NCBI GenBank assembly: GCA_946187935.1
Contig: CAMHSJ010000001.1
Coordinates: forward strand, 1 to 64,000
Direction of reading: 5' to 3'
DNA length: 64,000 nucleotides
Source: an uncultured Clostridia bacterium
Lineage (GTDB): Bacteria > Bacillota > Clostridia > Saccharofermentanales > Saccharofermentanaceae
Part shown: piece by piece, positions 35,700 through 43,687 of the stretch
Layout: each line of letters starts with the position of its first letter
Position numbering within the stretch: the stretch's first letter is position 1
Position numbers and translations under genes: made by a program
The notes under the pieces: generated by a model
The model's input: the letters and a program-made list of their open reading frames with translations, nothing else
Told to the model about the DNA's origin: nothing
Databases searched by the model: none

Positions 35700-36345
35700 A
35701 GCCGATGCCCCAGACAGCCTCAATATAGTCCTTGCCGCCTGCTTCCTTGAGCTTGCGCCTTAAGTTGGTTATATGGACTTTAAGCGAACTCTCCATGCAG
35801 TCAGGTGTATCACTCTTGATCAAGTCCAGAAGCTCAGATTTGGAGATAACCCTTTCCTTATTCTGCATGAGTATCTTAAGGATCGCATATTCAGTCCTGG
35901 TAAGGTGGATCTCTTTGTCTCCTGCAGTGACTTTGCGGTTGTTATCGTCGAGCCTGAGATCTCCTGCTGAATATGTGCTTACAGGGTTTTGACCGGGAAC
36001 TTTCCTAAGAGCGACTTCAACGCGCGCCAGGAGTTCTTTCACATTGAAAGGCTTGGTTATGTAATCTACACATCCGCTCGTGAGCAGATTCACTTTATCG
36101 TCCACAGAAGACTTGGCGCTCACAGCGATAACGGGCGTATCCTTATCTATGTGCGTCAGCAGTTCTTCGCCAGTCATGCCTGGCAGCATAAGATCCATGA
36201 GTATGAGATCAGGATGCGTATTGAGAGCTAATCTTCCCTCTGTCCCGCTCTTGGCCCAAATGGTCTCATGACCTGCCTTGCTAAGCTCGTCTTCCAGGAT
36301 CTTACCTATGTCTTTATCGTCTTCTACAATAAGTATCTTTGCCAT
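35674..36345 (-). CDS. OmpR/PhoB-family response regulator, convergent with its probable kinase
   Basis: 223 residues from ATG 36345, preceded by AGGAGATC; the tracked start is 18 codons upstream. The receiver has 'VEDDKDIG', Asp in 'LILMDLMLPGMTG', 'VSAKS' and Lys in 'YITKPFN'; the winged helix ends in 'YIEAVWGIGFKM'. It faces the LanFEG-like operon's kinase tail to tail. Likely controls that ABC operon. Confidence 0.88.
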   Translation of the reverse strand: MAKILIVEDDKDIGKILEDELSKAGHETIWAKSGTEGRLALNTHPDLILMDLMLPGMTGEELLTHIDKDTPVIAVSAKSSVDDKVNLLTSGCVDYITKPFNVKELLARVEVALRKVPGQNPVSTYSAGDLRLDDNNRKVTAGDKEIHLTRTEYAILKILMQNKERVISKSELLDLIKSDTPDCMESSLKVHITNLRRKLKEAGGKDYIEAVWGIGFKMADLQG

Positions 36346-36452
36346 TATGTGATCTCCTGTAAGACAGTATAAGACAAAGAGCTCTGCGGTTAAAGACAAT
36401 AAGCAGATTATGCGTTATTATGGTCTCAATATTACTAATGGGGAGATCTGAT

Positions 36453-37112
36453 ATGAGTGATAACAACAATACCAGGACGTTGACCGAGGCTGAGCAGAAG
36501 AGAGTAGATGCCTTCAATGTTACAGAAGAGAAGCTGACAGGACAGGGCTATGTAAGAAAGGACCTGACGATATCTGTAGAAAAAGCAAATCTTGTAGGGC
36601 CTTTGCTCGTACTTCCGATAATCGCAGTGGTCATAGTGGTCTTTGCTTTGCTCCACGGAGTTACCCCTTTTGTAGATTTTTGGAAAAACAGCAGCATACT
36701 TACAGCAGTAGCGGTAATACTCGCAAGTCTGTCACTCGTGCCGCTCGCTGTTGTGCATGAGGGCATCCACGGCGTCTGCTGGAGTATATTTGCAAGAAAC
36801 CATATGAAGGATATAGAGTATGGTTTCATCAAGGAGAAGATCACTCCGTACTGTTATTGCAGAAGTCCTTTGTCCAAAGGTGCGTATATCTTCGGTTCCA
36901 TGATGCCGATGACGATACTGGGCCTTCTGGTCTGCATCCTTGGCATCATAATAGCAAGTCCGATCACTATGTTCATCGGCGTATTGCAGCTCTTGGGCGG
37001 TTCGGGCGATATCCTTATTACCTTCATGCTCTTAAGGTATAATGCCAAGGGCAAGGATGCGATCCTTATGGATCATCCGACAGAGTGCGGACTTATTGTT
37101 TTCGAGAAGTGA
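36453..37112 (+). CDS. DUF3267-type membrane zincin
   Basis: 219 residues from ATG 36453 behind GGGGAGAT. The second hydrophobic segment runs into 'VVHEGIHGVCW', an HExxH zinc site, and a later 'GSGDILITF' supplies a likely third ligand (Asp), as in the DUF3267 putative peptidases. Four membrane helices are expected. Intramembrane proteolysis is an inference from the motif. The stop codon lies inside a REP-like palindrome. Confidence 0.8.
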   Translation: MSDNNNTRTLTEAEQKRVDAFNVTEEKLTGQGYVRKDLTISVEKANLVGPLLVLPIIAVVIVVFALLHGVTPFVDFWKNSSILTAVAVILASLSLVPLAVVHEGIHGVCWSIFARNHMKDIEYGFIKEKITPYCYCRSPLSKGAYIFGSMMPMTILGLLVCILGIIIASPITMFIGVLQLLGGSGDILITFMLLRYNAKGKDAILMDHPTECGLIVFEK

Positions 37113-37135
37113 CAAGGGGACAGGCCTGTTGTCAC
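37109..37135 (+). repeat. REP-like palindrome, copy 1
   Basis: GTGACAA pairs with TTGTCAC around an inner CAGG/CCTG with a GGGGA bulge. The element begins on the stop codon of the DUF3267 gene. A 23/27 match lies at 56317. The form resembles REP sequences that are moved by RAYT/TnpA-REP transposases in Bacillota. Confidence 0.6.
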
Positions 37136-37166
37136 ATCCAACTTGTTTCAAAGATACCAGTCTAAA

Positions 37167-37197
37167 AAGCCGGGTCCTGATAAGGATCCGGCTTCTT
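37167..37197. terminator. Bidirectional terminator between convergent units
   Basis: AAGCCGGGTCC pairs with GGATCCGGCTT (one G-T pair) across TGATAA, with TCTT on one side and AAAA on the other. It can serve both the DUF3267 gene (+) and the ABC permease (-). Confidence 0.7.
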
Positions 37198-37243
37198 AAG
37201 CGGTAAGATCTGAAAACAGGATTCAAGAAAGTTGGGATCCGGT

Positions 37244-39847
37244 TTACTCCACGTTCTTGAGCGCGTCTGATAACGGTATCTTCTTGATCCTCATGATATC
37301 GAAGAACGATACTATGAAGTACGATGCAAGCAATATTCCGATCATCTTAAGTATGCTGATAAAACTGACATATACTTCAAACCAGCCGGACATCGAATAC
37401 ATGATGACTGCAAATATGGCGGTAAGCCCTGACACTGACAGCAGCGATGTCACCACAGCAAGGACTATTACAACTCCTGTTGTCAGATTGATATAGAGAC
37501 TGTTGATCTCTTTGTTCTCATAGCCAAGCACCTTGACCATCGAGATGGATGCCGCGTTCTTCTCGATGATTATCTTTGTGAGCAGATAGATCACGAAGAT
37601 CCCTATGATAAGGCAAGCAAACGATATGTAGTCCATATAATTGCCCATCGAGTGATCGATCTGGATGGAAAGCGCCATGATGTCTTCTCTGGTGATGACA
37701 GTGTAGATAAGCTCCTCATCTATATCTTCTATCGCAACAGATGAGAAGAAACCCGTGAAACTGCCCTCATCCAGGTCAAAGCATTTGTTGAAATCCTCAT
37801 TTCGCATAAAGACCGCAAGGCTGCCCATATATGTATACACGCCCTTGACCTCAAATGTATAGGTCTTATCCGAGTACTTCTCCTTCAAAGTAATGGTGTC
37901 GCCTTCGCGGAGCATGAACTTGGCTGCGTACGCGCTCGATATGAGCACTCCGTCTTCAGGAAGCTCAGACTTGATGTATCTGCTGTCATCTTCGATGCCA
38001 TAGACTGTAATGCCTTCACCGACATGAACGCCGTCTATAGTCTCCAGATTAACCATCGAGAACTCTTCCGCACTTTCGGTATCAGTCGTGATGATGTTCT
38101 CATCCTTATCCTTATAGTCTTTGAGGATGTACTGATATTCCGAGATGAGGTCCTGTGTCATGATGTTCTTGTAGTGGCTCAAAGTCTCGGGGAGTCCGAT
38201 CGAGAAGGAGAGCAGGAGCATGACGAAAGCGATGCCGAAGAAGAGTACTATGTAGCTTCCAATGTTCTGCAGGAGTATCCTCAGGCGGAAACGGCTGAAG
38301 AACTTAAGTCTCGGCAGTCTGACTGCCTTTTTCCTCCTGGATGTCGACAGATCCCTTCTGAGGAACTTGAGTGGTGACAGCCTCATCTTGCCGGCTACGA
38401 CTATCAGATTGATGATGAGCACCAGCACGAGAGGGATCAAGGTTGTATTGACGAACGCCTCGGCATTCCATACCGTCTCATATGCGGGCAGGCTGTATGA
38501 GTTATAGTACATCCCGACGACAGTGTCCTTAAATACCGTGTAACCGAGAACATTGCCTAAGACAGCGGACAGGAGCGTAACGATGACAGGCATCAGCATG
38601 TAGTATCTGATGAGCTCGCCTCTGGTGTAACCTGTCGCCCTGAGTGTTCCGATCACCGCAGCTTCGCGCACGATGGTGTTCTGCGTCGTTATCGCGAAAA
38701 CGAATGCCAGCACTGCCACAAACACATACACCAACACTTGCATCATCGCGACATCCGAACCGAAATCTTCCGGCGCGAACTGTATCGCCTGGTTTGCATA
38801 TGCGGGAATGAAATCCGTTACCTCGTTTGTGTTGTCTTCGTACGGCTCTAATTCTTCAAGCTTGTCTATGGTTTCGTCGATCTTGTCCTGCTCGGCAGCG
38901 AGTGCATCGGCATCTGATTGAAGAGCATCTATATCTTCCTGAAGCGAGGCCGATTCTGCGAGCCACTCGGGGTCGCCTGCAAGAACCTTGTCGTAATTTG
39001 CCTCGAGCAGGGCAGATCTTTCCTCCAGTTCTTCACCGCGGACTTCAAGCTCATCTGCCTGAGAAGAAACGCTTTCAAGATAAGCTGTCCATTCGTCCAC
39101 ATTATCTGCGAGCTGCTCGGCTTCGTCCTTATTGTCCGTGTAACCGCCGGTTGCGCAGATGACAGCCACTTTCTCGATCAGCTCGTCGCCCCAATCCTTC
39201 TCTTCATAGACCGAGCCGGGCGAAGTAATGTATCTGAAAGCATACTGATACTTTATGCTGCCGGGAAGATCATCCCACGCATCTTCTGTCATGAGCGCCA
39301 CATCGAAATCGATTGCGTTGAACATGATGTCGGAATTCTTCTTGAAGAGCGTGCTGTAATCAGGCAGCGCTATGAAGCCGACGACCTCAAGATCCTTGCC
39401 GTTTACAGTGATCATATCGCCAATGTTTATACCATTGTTGTCCGCGTGCATGCGGTCTATCGCGATCTCGCCTTTTCCCTCGGGAAGGCGGCCTTTGATA
39501 ACGCATGCGATATTGAGGTCTTCTCTTATCTTGAAGACTCTTACCATTGCACTGTCGTTGCCGTCTGATACCTCTGATACTTCTTTGTAGAATTGTTCGT
39601 ACAAAGTGATGTTGTCAGGCATTTTGGCAAGGAGGTCTTCAGAAGCTTCTTCCTTCAGCTCTATATGACCGTCTTCGAGCATGTACTTGTCATAGGAATC
39701 ATCGAAAGCTTTGAGCATGCTGCCGTTTGCAACAAGCATGCCGGATACCGTTCCGATCATGAAGCTCATGAGAAGGGACAGCACGGCATATCTCTTCCAC
39801 TCCTTGGCAAGGTCTCTTATGATCCTTTTGTTAATAGGGTTTCTCAT
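37244..39847 (-). CDS. FtsX-like ABC permease with external coiled coil
   Basis: 867 residues. One N-terminal helix (about 18-40); a MacB-like external domain (about 45-255); a coiled coil (about 255-345, 'SSQADELEVRGEELEERSALLE'); three helices (about 375-500); a second external domain (about 560-700); three helices at the C-terminus with 'IKKIPLSDALKNVE', a typical end for this family. Same plan as the 24395 permease but with shorter coils. Its ATPase lies 11 bases upstream on the same strand. Confidence 0.85.
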   Translation of the reverse strand: MRNPINKRIIRDLAKEWKRYAVLSLLMSFMIGTVSGMLVANGSMLKAFDDSYDKYMLEDGHIELKEEASEDLLAKMPDNITLYEQFYKEVSEVSDGNDSAMVRVFKIREDLNIACVIKGRLPEGKGEIAIDRMHADNNGINIGDMITVNGKDLEVVGFIALPDYSTLFKKNSDIMFNAIDFDVALMTEDAWDDLPGSIKYQYAFRYITSPGSVYEEKDWGDELIEKVAVICATGGYTDNKDEAEQLADNVDEWTAYLESVSSQADELEVRGEELEERSALLEANYDKVLAGDPEWLAESASLQEDIDALQSDADALAAEQDKIDETIDKLEELEPYEDNTNEVTDFIPAYANQAIQFAPEDFGSDVAMMQVLVYVFVAVLAFVFAITTQNTIVREAAVIGTLRATGYTRGELIRYYMLMPVIVTLLSAVLGNVLGYTVFKDTVVGMYYNSYSLPAYETVWNAEAFVNTTLIPLVLVLIINLIVVAGKMRLSPLKFLRRDLSTSRRKKAVRLPRLKFFSRFRLRILLQNIGSYIVLFFGIAFVMLLLSFSIGLPETLSHYKNIMTQDLISEYQYILKDYKDKDENIITTDTESAEEFSMVNLETIDGVHVGEGITVYGIEDDSRYIKSELPEDGVLISSAYAAKFMLREGDTITLKEKYSDKTYTFEVKGVYTYMGSLAVFMRNEDFNKCFDLDEGSFTGFFSSVAIEDIDEELIYTVITREDIMALSIQIDHSMGNYMDYISFACLIIGIFVIYLLTKIIIEKNAASISMVKVLGYENKEINSLYINLTTGVVIVLAVVTSLLSVSGLTAIFAVIMYSMSGWFEVYVSFISILKMIGILLASYFIVSFFDIMRIKKIPLSDALKNVE

Positions 39848-39858
39848 AGTTTGCTTCC

Positions 39859-40578
39859 TTACCAGTCAAGCTCTGTGGCGCTGATCTTGTTATCGTTTAA
39901 GATGTTCTTTCTTACGACGCCGTCACGGAGCTTGATGACATGATCTGCCATTTCCTGGATGGCACTGTTATGAGTAACCATTATTACCGTATTGCCGTAT
40001 TTCTGATTGACATCTTCTATGAGCTTTAAGATCTCTTTTGATGTGTTGTAATCAAGTGCGCCCGTGGGCTCGTCGCACAGGAGGATGTCAGGATTCTTGA
40101 CTATCGCTCTTCCGATGGAAGTCCTCTGCTGCTGTCCGCCTGAGAGCTGGTTAGGGAGCTTATATCTGTGATCCCAGAGTCCTAAAGTATTAAGGAGCTC
40201 ATCGATGTCCAGCGGGCTGTCCGAGAGATATGCGCCGACTTCGATGTTCTCCTTAACATTCAAGTTCGGAATGAGATTGTATAACTGGAAAACGTAACCT
40301 AAATGCTTTCTCCTGTATCTGGTAAGAGTCTTCTCATCCATGTCCCTTAATTTGTCTCCTGCTATGGAGATATAGCCGTCATCTGCGTTGTCGATGCCGC
40401 CTATGATGTTGAGAAGAGTGGACTTGCCCGACCCTGAAGGACCGAGAAGGACGCAGAACTCGCCCTTTCTGACAGTAAAGTCCATCCCGCGCAGGACTTC
40501 CTGTCTGCTGTCACCCTCTCCGAATGCTTTGTACACCTTACAAACGTGAAGGAATTCCTGAAGTTCTTTTTCTGACAT
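39859..40578 (-). CDS. ABC transporter ATPase (MacB/LolD type)
   Basis: 239 residues from ATG 40578 with GAGGTGG upstream; the tracked start is 14 codons earlier, near the promoter. Walker A 'GPSGSGKS', signature 'LSGGQQQR', Walker B 'ILLCDEPTGALD', H-loop 'VTHN'. Its tail 'ISATELDW' resembles 'LHAEELIW' of the GAF-ATPase at 23170, so the two ATPases belong to one subfamily. First gene of a two-gene unit under a strong promoter. Confidence 0.88.
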   Translation of the reverse strand: MSEKELQEFLHVCKVYKAFGEGDSRQEVLRGMDFTVRKGEFCVLLGPSGSGKSTLLNIIGGIDNADDGYISIAGDKLRDMDEKTLTRYRRKHLGYVFQLYNLIPNLNVKENIEVGAYLSDSPLDIDELLNTLGLWDHRYKLPNQLSGGQQQRTSIGRAIVKNPDILLCDEPTGALDYNTSKEILKLIEDVNQKYGNTVIMVTHNSAIQEMADHVIKLRDGVVRKNILNDNKISATELDW

Positions 40579-40614
40579 AAAACCACCTCGTTTCCTGCTA
40601 ACATATGAATAATT

Positions 40615-40658
40615 GCTCATATGAGCACATTATAAAGTAAGCGCATATTGATTGTCAA
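40615..40658 (-). promoter_or_regulatory. Near-consensus promoter with palindromic operator for the ABC operon
   Basis: On the minus strand: TTGACA (40658-40653), an 18-base spacer, TATAAT (40634-40629), then the perfect 12-base palindrome GCTCATATGAGC (40626-40615) over the expected start point. A repressor bound there would block initiation. No regulator gene is adjacent. Confidence 0.8.
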
Positions 40659-40693
40659 TCTCGTTGCTTTTATGCAACTCTTCCAAAATCGAG

Positions 40694-40720
40694 GCAATAA
40701 AAAACGGGACTATTTATTGC
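40694..40720. repeat. Inverted repeat GCAATAAA / TTTATTGC
   Basis: Perfect 8-base arms separated by 11 bases, with a further AGCAATAAAA just downstream (about 40729). Upstream of the ABC promoter; it could be a second regulator site. Confidence 0.45.
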
Positions 40721-40880
40721 ATCGATAAAGCAATAAAAGTCTCGCTTCGAAAGACATATACCGAGGGGATCCCCTGTGATGACGATACATGCCGCACGCG
40801 CGGGCGTGCAAGCTACTCCCTAATATCTCCGTTCATTGTAACACTTGAAGATCATATATCAAGAGTGCTTTACAGAGATC

Positions 40881-42359
40881 TCAGAATAGTGCCTTTATGC
40901 AGATGTTGCCTAAGGAAGGGGAGGAGGGGGATGCTTCAACGGCGTTTTCACTGAGCATGACGGAAACCGAACCGGCCTGGTCAAGACCGCAGTAGTCACA
41001 TATGGATCCGCTGTAACCATCAGCGGAGCAGAGAGCCTCATAGGTTCCGCTGTCAGCCATGTCGAGCCAGCTCCCATTCAAATAAACGAAGGATTCGCCG
41101 GGGTGACATTCGGCACTGTAGATCAGGTTCTCATCACCTATGGCAAAGCCTTCACAAGGCGCAGGACCGTGATATTCGATGACTATGGTAAAGAATTCTA
41201 CGGGCAGGGGAGAATCAAGTTCGATTATGTGATAACCAAGATCTTCAAAACAAGCATCCTGTGTGTATAAGACCTCTCCGAACTGACCCTTCAGGATCTT
41301 TACCGTCACGCTCTCATCCTTTTCGCAGATAAAGGTGCCGACGGCCTTAAGATAGCCTTTGGCATCGAAAACATTGGCGCAGACTGTCGTATCACCTGTC
41401 TTAAAAAATAATTGGTTCCCTATATCGAAAGATACGACATCACTGTAGTCAGAAGAAACCATGTAGCACTCGGGAGCTTCCAGGAAGGATTCGTAGGACA
41501 TCCAGTAATACCCGTGATTGCCCCAGTATTCCGATCTGGAATTCTGGACCAGCCATGCTCCGTCATGCTCAGCGGGTATCCTGAAATACTCCTTGGGGAA
41601 GTTATCGTCCCATCCGATTATGACGGCTGCGTGATCAACGATATTCTCGGGATTGTTCATGGTCTTATATCCGTCAAAGACCCTTATGTCCCATGAGCTG
41701 TCATTAACACCTGCATAGACTGCTCCGTAAGTTACCAGAGCATGCTTGATGTCATCTGTGGTCATTTGGTTAAGCCTAATGGAGTCAGTAAGGACATAAT
41801 AGGTGTCGCCGCTCATAAAGCCGTTTGAACAAGTAAATGGAACAAATCCGTCACAGCCTCCGGCTTCGTAAGGATCTGTAGTCCAGGCTGTGTCAGAAAA
41901 GGAGAAGCCCTCCACATCGTATTCGTCCATATAGATATTATCGACGATGCCGTGCGGGTCTATATCTATGGCGATCCCCTGATCTATGAGCATATTTGAT
42001 TCCATCGCGGTCGCTGCAGCAAAAGCCCAGCAGTCACCCGCATCCTGTGCCTTGACGGGAGTGGTAAGCCCCATCTCTGCAAGATTAAAGTATTCGCGGT
42101 TTATAAGGGACCCGGGATCAGCAGGTGCATCATCAGGATAGATAACATGGTTATAAGCGTGCTCGTCAGACAGCCTGCTGTTCTCAATGCCTGTGATGCC
42201 CGTTGATTCAGATACAGAAGATGCTCCGGTGGAACCTGCAGATGAGGGTGTAATGCTCTCAGTGCTTACCGCTGTTTCGGCCCCGGTTTCGCTGCAGGAA
42301 CTAAGCCCCATGCAAAGTGTTGTTATAAGGATCAAAGATATGTATCCGCTGCGCTTCAT
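40881..42359 (-). CDS. Papain-like (C1A) cysteine peptidase lipoprotein with lectin-like tail
   Basis: 492 residues from ATG 42359, preceded by GAGG. Lipobox 'MGLSSC' is followed by a Ser/Thr/Gly linker. The peptidase domain has the oxyanion Gln and nucleophile Cys in 'VKAQDAGDCWAFAA', His in 'IVDHAAVIIGWD', and Asn in 'LVQNSRSEYWGNHGYYWMSY', so it looks active. The last 140 residues resemble the lectin-like domain that accompanies such secreted peptidases in Bacillota. Probably a surface protease acting on host, dietary or competitor proteins. Confidence 0.85.
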   Translation of the reverse strand: MKRSGYISLILITTLCMGLSSCSETGAETAVSTESITPSSAGSTGASSVSESTGITGIENSRLSDEHAYNHVIYPDDAPADPGSLINREYFNLAEMGLTTPVKAQDAGDCWAFAAATAMESNMLIDQGIAIDIDPHGIVDNIYMDEYDVEGFSFSDTAWTTDPYEAGGCDGFVPFTCSNGFMSGDTYYVLTDSIRLNQMTTDDIKHALVTYGAVYAGVNDSSWDIRVFDGYKTMNNPENIVDHAAVIIGWDDNFPKEYFRIPAEHDGAWLVQNSRSEYWGNHGYYWMSYESFLEAPECYMVSSDYSDVVSFDIGNQLFFKTGDTTVCANVFDAKGYLKAVGTFICEKDESVTVKILKGQFGEVLYTQDACFEDLGYHIIELDSPLPVEFFTIVIEYHGPAPCEGFAIGDENLIYSAECHPGESFVYLNGSWLDMADSGTYEALCSADGYSGSICDYCGLDQAGSVSVMLSENAVEASPSSPSLGNICIKALF

Positions 42360-42437
42360 GTTATGCCTCACAGTTTATTTATACATGAAGTTTAACAGAC
42401 TTAGTGTCCCCTAAGAACACGATTTTTAAGATACGTG

Positions 42438-42466
42438 TTGACAAAGGTGATAAGCGGAGTTAATAT
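42438..42466 (+). promoter_or_regulatory. Strong sigma-A promoter
   Basis: TTGACA (42438-42443), 17-base spacer, TAATAT (42461-42466). Transcription would start near 42473, giving a leader of about 190 nucleotides before ATG 42662. Confidence 0.75.
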
Positions 42467-42543
42467 ACCATTCCCGCTTTGCGCGCGGCAGGAAAAGGGA
42501 ACAGTAAAAATCACCAGAAACAAACGAAAGAAGAAACAGGGAA

Positions 42544-42574
42544 AAGTCCCCCGGGGGGCTTAGCCCCGTTTTTT
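42544..42574 (+). terminator. Leader terminator with a competing hairpin (possible attenuator)
   Basis: GGGGC-TTA-GCCCC (42555-42567) followed by GTTTTTT (42568-42574) is a compact intrinsic terminator lying between promoter and gene. The overlapping palindrome AAGTCCCCC/GGGGGGCTT (42544-42561) shares its G run, so the two structures compete. This suggests regulated read-through. Confidence 0.65.
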
Positions 42575-42580
42575 CACCGT

Positions 42581-42601
42581 ACCTTGAAAACTGAATATCA
42601 G
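42581..42601 (+). promoter_or_regulatory. rRNA-leader-like sequence ACCTTGAAAACTGAATA
   Basis: This stretch closely resembles the conserved TTGAAAACT-x-x-ATA sequence of the 16S-23S spacer in Bacillota, part of the pre-23S processing and antitermination region. Here it follows a terminator and precedes protein genes, as also recalled from leaders in some integrative elements. A role in antitermination is inferred. Confidence 0.5.
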
Positions 42602-42661
42602 AAAGGAGAAGGAAGCCAGGAAGTCAAAGGCAAAGGTTTCACAAACGATCGGAGGTAAAAC

Positions 42662-43294
42662 ATGATCGAAACTAAAATTTACTGGCACGATGCCCAGACC
42701 GTAATTCCCGAAGACGAGACCCCGGTGGATGTAGCCGCCGAGGCAACGGGCTATAAGGAATGGGCGACAATGTCGCTCCGTTACATCCGGGAGGGAAGAG
42801 ACTATGAGATCCCTCTTTGTATCGGAGGAGTCAGGGCGGAGACTGCCAAGTGGACAGGATTCTTCCTTCCGTATGTCATGGGGTCCAAGATCAAGATGAT
42901 GCAGCTCCCGGGCATAGCATACTGGACAGACAGGATCGTCTTCGGCAAGGAGAACCGCAAGCTGTCTGATTCAGATCTTGAATCTTCCATGGTCTGGCAC
43001 ACACCGGATGAAGCAAAGCCTGAGTACAAGTCAGAGCTTCTGGTGGTGACAAGAGACGGCCATGGCGGATACGAGACGAGAGCTGCGTTCTATATGCCGG
43101 AGAACACCGGAATGGATGTCTTAGACAGGGAACGCCGTGAAGTGATCTTCGCTTACACTCATGAGGATGGTTTTTTCGAGCTCTTCAGAGCACCGGGCGG
43201 CGACCATGTTCACATTCACGTGCCGGACGTAGTCTACTGGGGCTACAGGCCGGTCCCTGATACCAACCCGGAAGACACGATGATCATTGGATAA
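42662..43294 (+). CDS. DUF551-like protein with two modules
   Basis: 210 residues. Two similar halves: the first runs from 'YWHDAQTVIPEDETPV' to 'GIAYWTDR', the second from 'VWHTPDEAKPEYKSELLV' to 'VVYWGYRPVPD'. W-x(3-6)-P-E...P-V/I...YW-x-x-R resembles DUF551, a short domain found mostly in phage and mobile-element proteins and of unknown function. Soluble, no signal peptide. GATCGGAGG precedes ATG. The long regulated leader argues that expression is tightly controlled. Confidence 0.6.
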   Translation: MIETKIYWHDAQTVIPEDETPVDVAAEATGYKEWATMSLRYIREGRDYEIPLCIGGVRAETAKWTGFFLPYVMGSKIKMMQLPGIAYWTDRIVFGKENRKLSDSDLESSMVWHTPDEAKPEYKSELLVVTRDGHGGYETRAAFYMPENTGMDVLDRERREVIFAYTHEDGFFELFRAPGGDHVHIHVPDVVYWGYRPVPDTNPEDTMIIG

Positions 43295-43308
43295 GGAAGG
43301 TGATAAGA

Positions 43309-43614
43309 ATGCATACGACAGTAATCTGGAATCCTGTAAGTGAGATACCTAGAAGCGAAACTCCCATCCTTCTGGCACAGTGCATAGCAGGAGACTGGCG
43401 CGTCACGACCGGTTTCTACTATGAGAAAGGGACAGTATTAAACGTTCCGGACAACGGTCAGTTCATAGACGTCACCGTTGAAGAGTCCGGGTTCTACGTT
43501 GTGCCGGAGATAATCGACTTCGATGACAGGTACAAGATGCAGCTGACCAAGGCTGCAACCTACTGGGCCTACAGGCCGACGCCGGAAGACACATACGGAA
43601 CTTTAAGAGACTGA
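43309..43614 (+). CDS. DUF551-like protein with one module
   Basis: 101 residues from ATG 43309 with AAGGAAGG upstream; the tracked GTG 43300 lies in that site. 'VIWNPVSEIPRSETPILLAQ' and the ending 'ATYWAYRPTPEDT' match the modules of the preceding protein (VVYWGYRPVPDTNPEDT), so the three modules are paralogous. It lies 14 bases after its neighbour and ends 10 bases before a strong terminator. Function unknown. Confidence 0.6.
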   Translation: MHTTVIWNPVSEIPRSETPILLAQCIAGDWRVTTGFYYEKGTVLNVPDNGQFIDVTVEESGFYVVPEIIDFDDRYKMQLTKAATYWAYRPTPEDTYGTLRD

Positions 43615-43624
43615 TATTAACAGC

Positions 43625-43657
43625 AAGGGGATTACAAATTGCGTAATCCCCTTTTTG
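43625..43657 (+). terminator. Strong intrinsic terminator of the DUF551-like unit
   Basis: AAGGGGATTAC pairs perfectly with GTAATCCCCTT across a 7-base loop, and a T run follows. It closes the 42438-43614 transcription unit. Confidence 0.9.
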
Positions 43658-43687
43658 TTTATATACTTTTTACCGTAAGGGGGCAGC

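Larger units (their letters stand above)
40579..40880. other. 302-base spacer between two minus-strand genes
   Basis: It holds the promoter and operator of the ABC operon (40615-40658), an inverted repeat (40694-40720), and about 160 bases with no gene I can support. The 100-codon plus-strand ORF across it has no ribosome site and runs into the protease gene. Confidence 0.6.
42360..42661 (+). other. 302-base leader region of the DUF551-like unit
   Basis: It holds the promoter at 42438, a purine-rich unstructured stretch, the terminator/alternative hairpin at 42544-42574, the rRNA-leader-like sequence at 42581 and a GATCGGAGG ribosome site. No gene of its own is visible, and GTGTCCCC near 42406 is only a fragment of REP-like sequence. 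Confidence 0.6.

Noticed and set aside
38918-39568. 216-residue ORF opposite the FtsX permease
   Set aside because: It is fully antisense to a well-supported gene and has no ribosome site. Long shadows are common here because of the codon bias.
42581-42601. Possible rRNA operon remnant
   Set aside because: Only the short leader-like sequence matches; no 16S or 23S sequence surrounds it, and protein genes follow.
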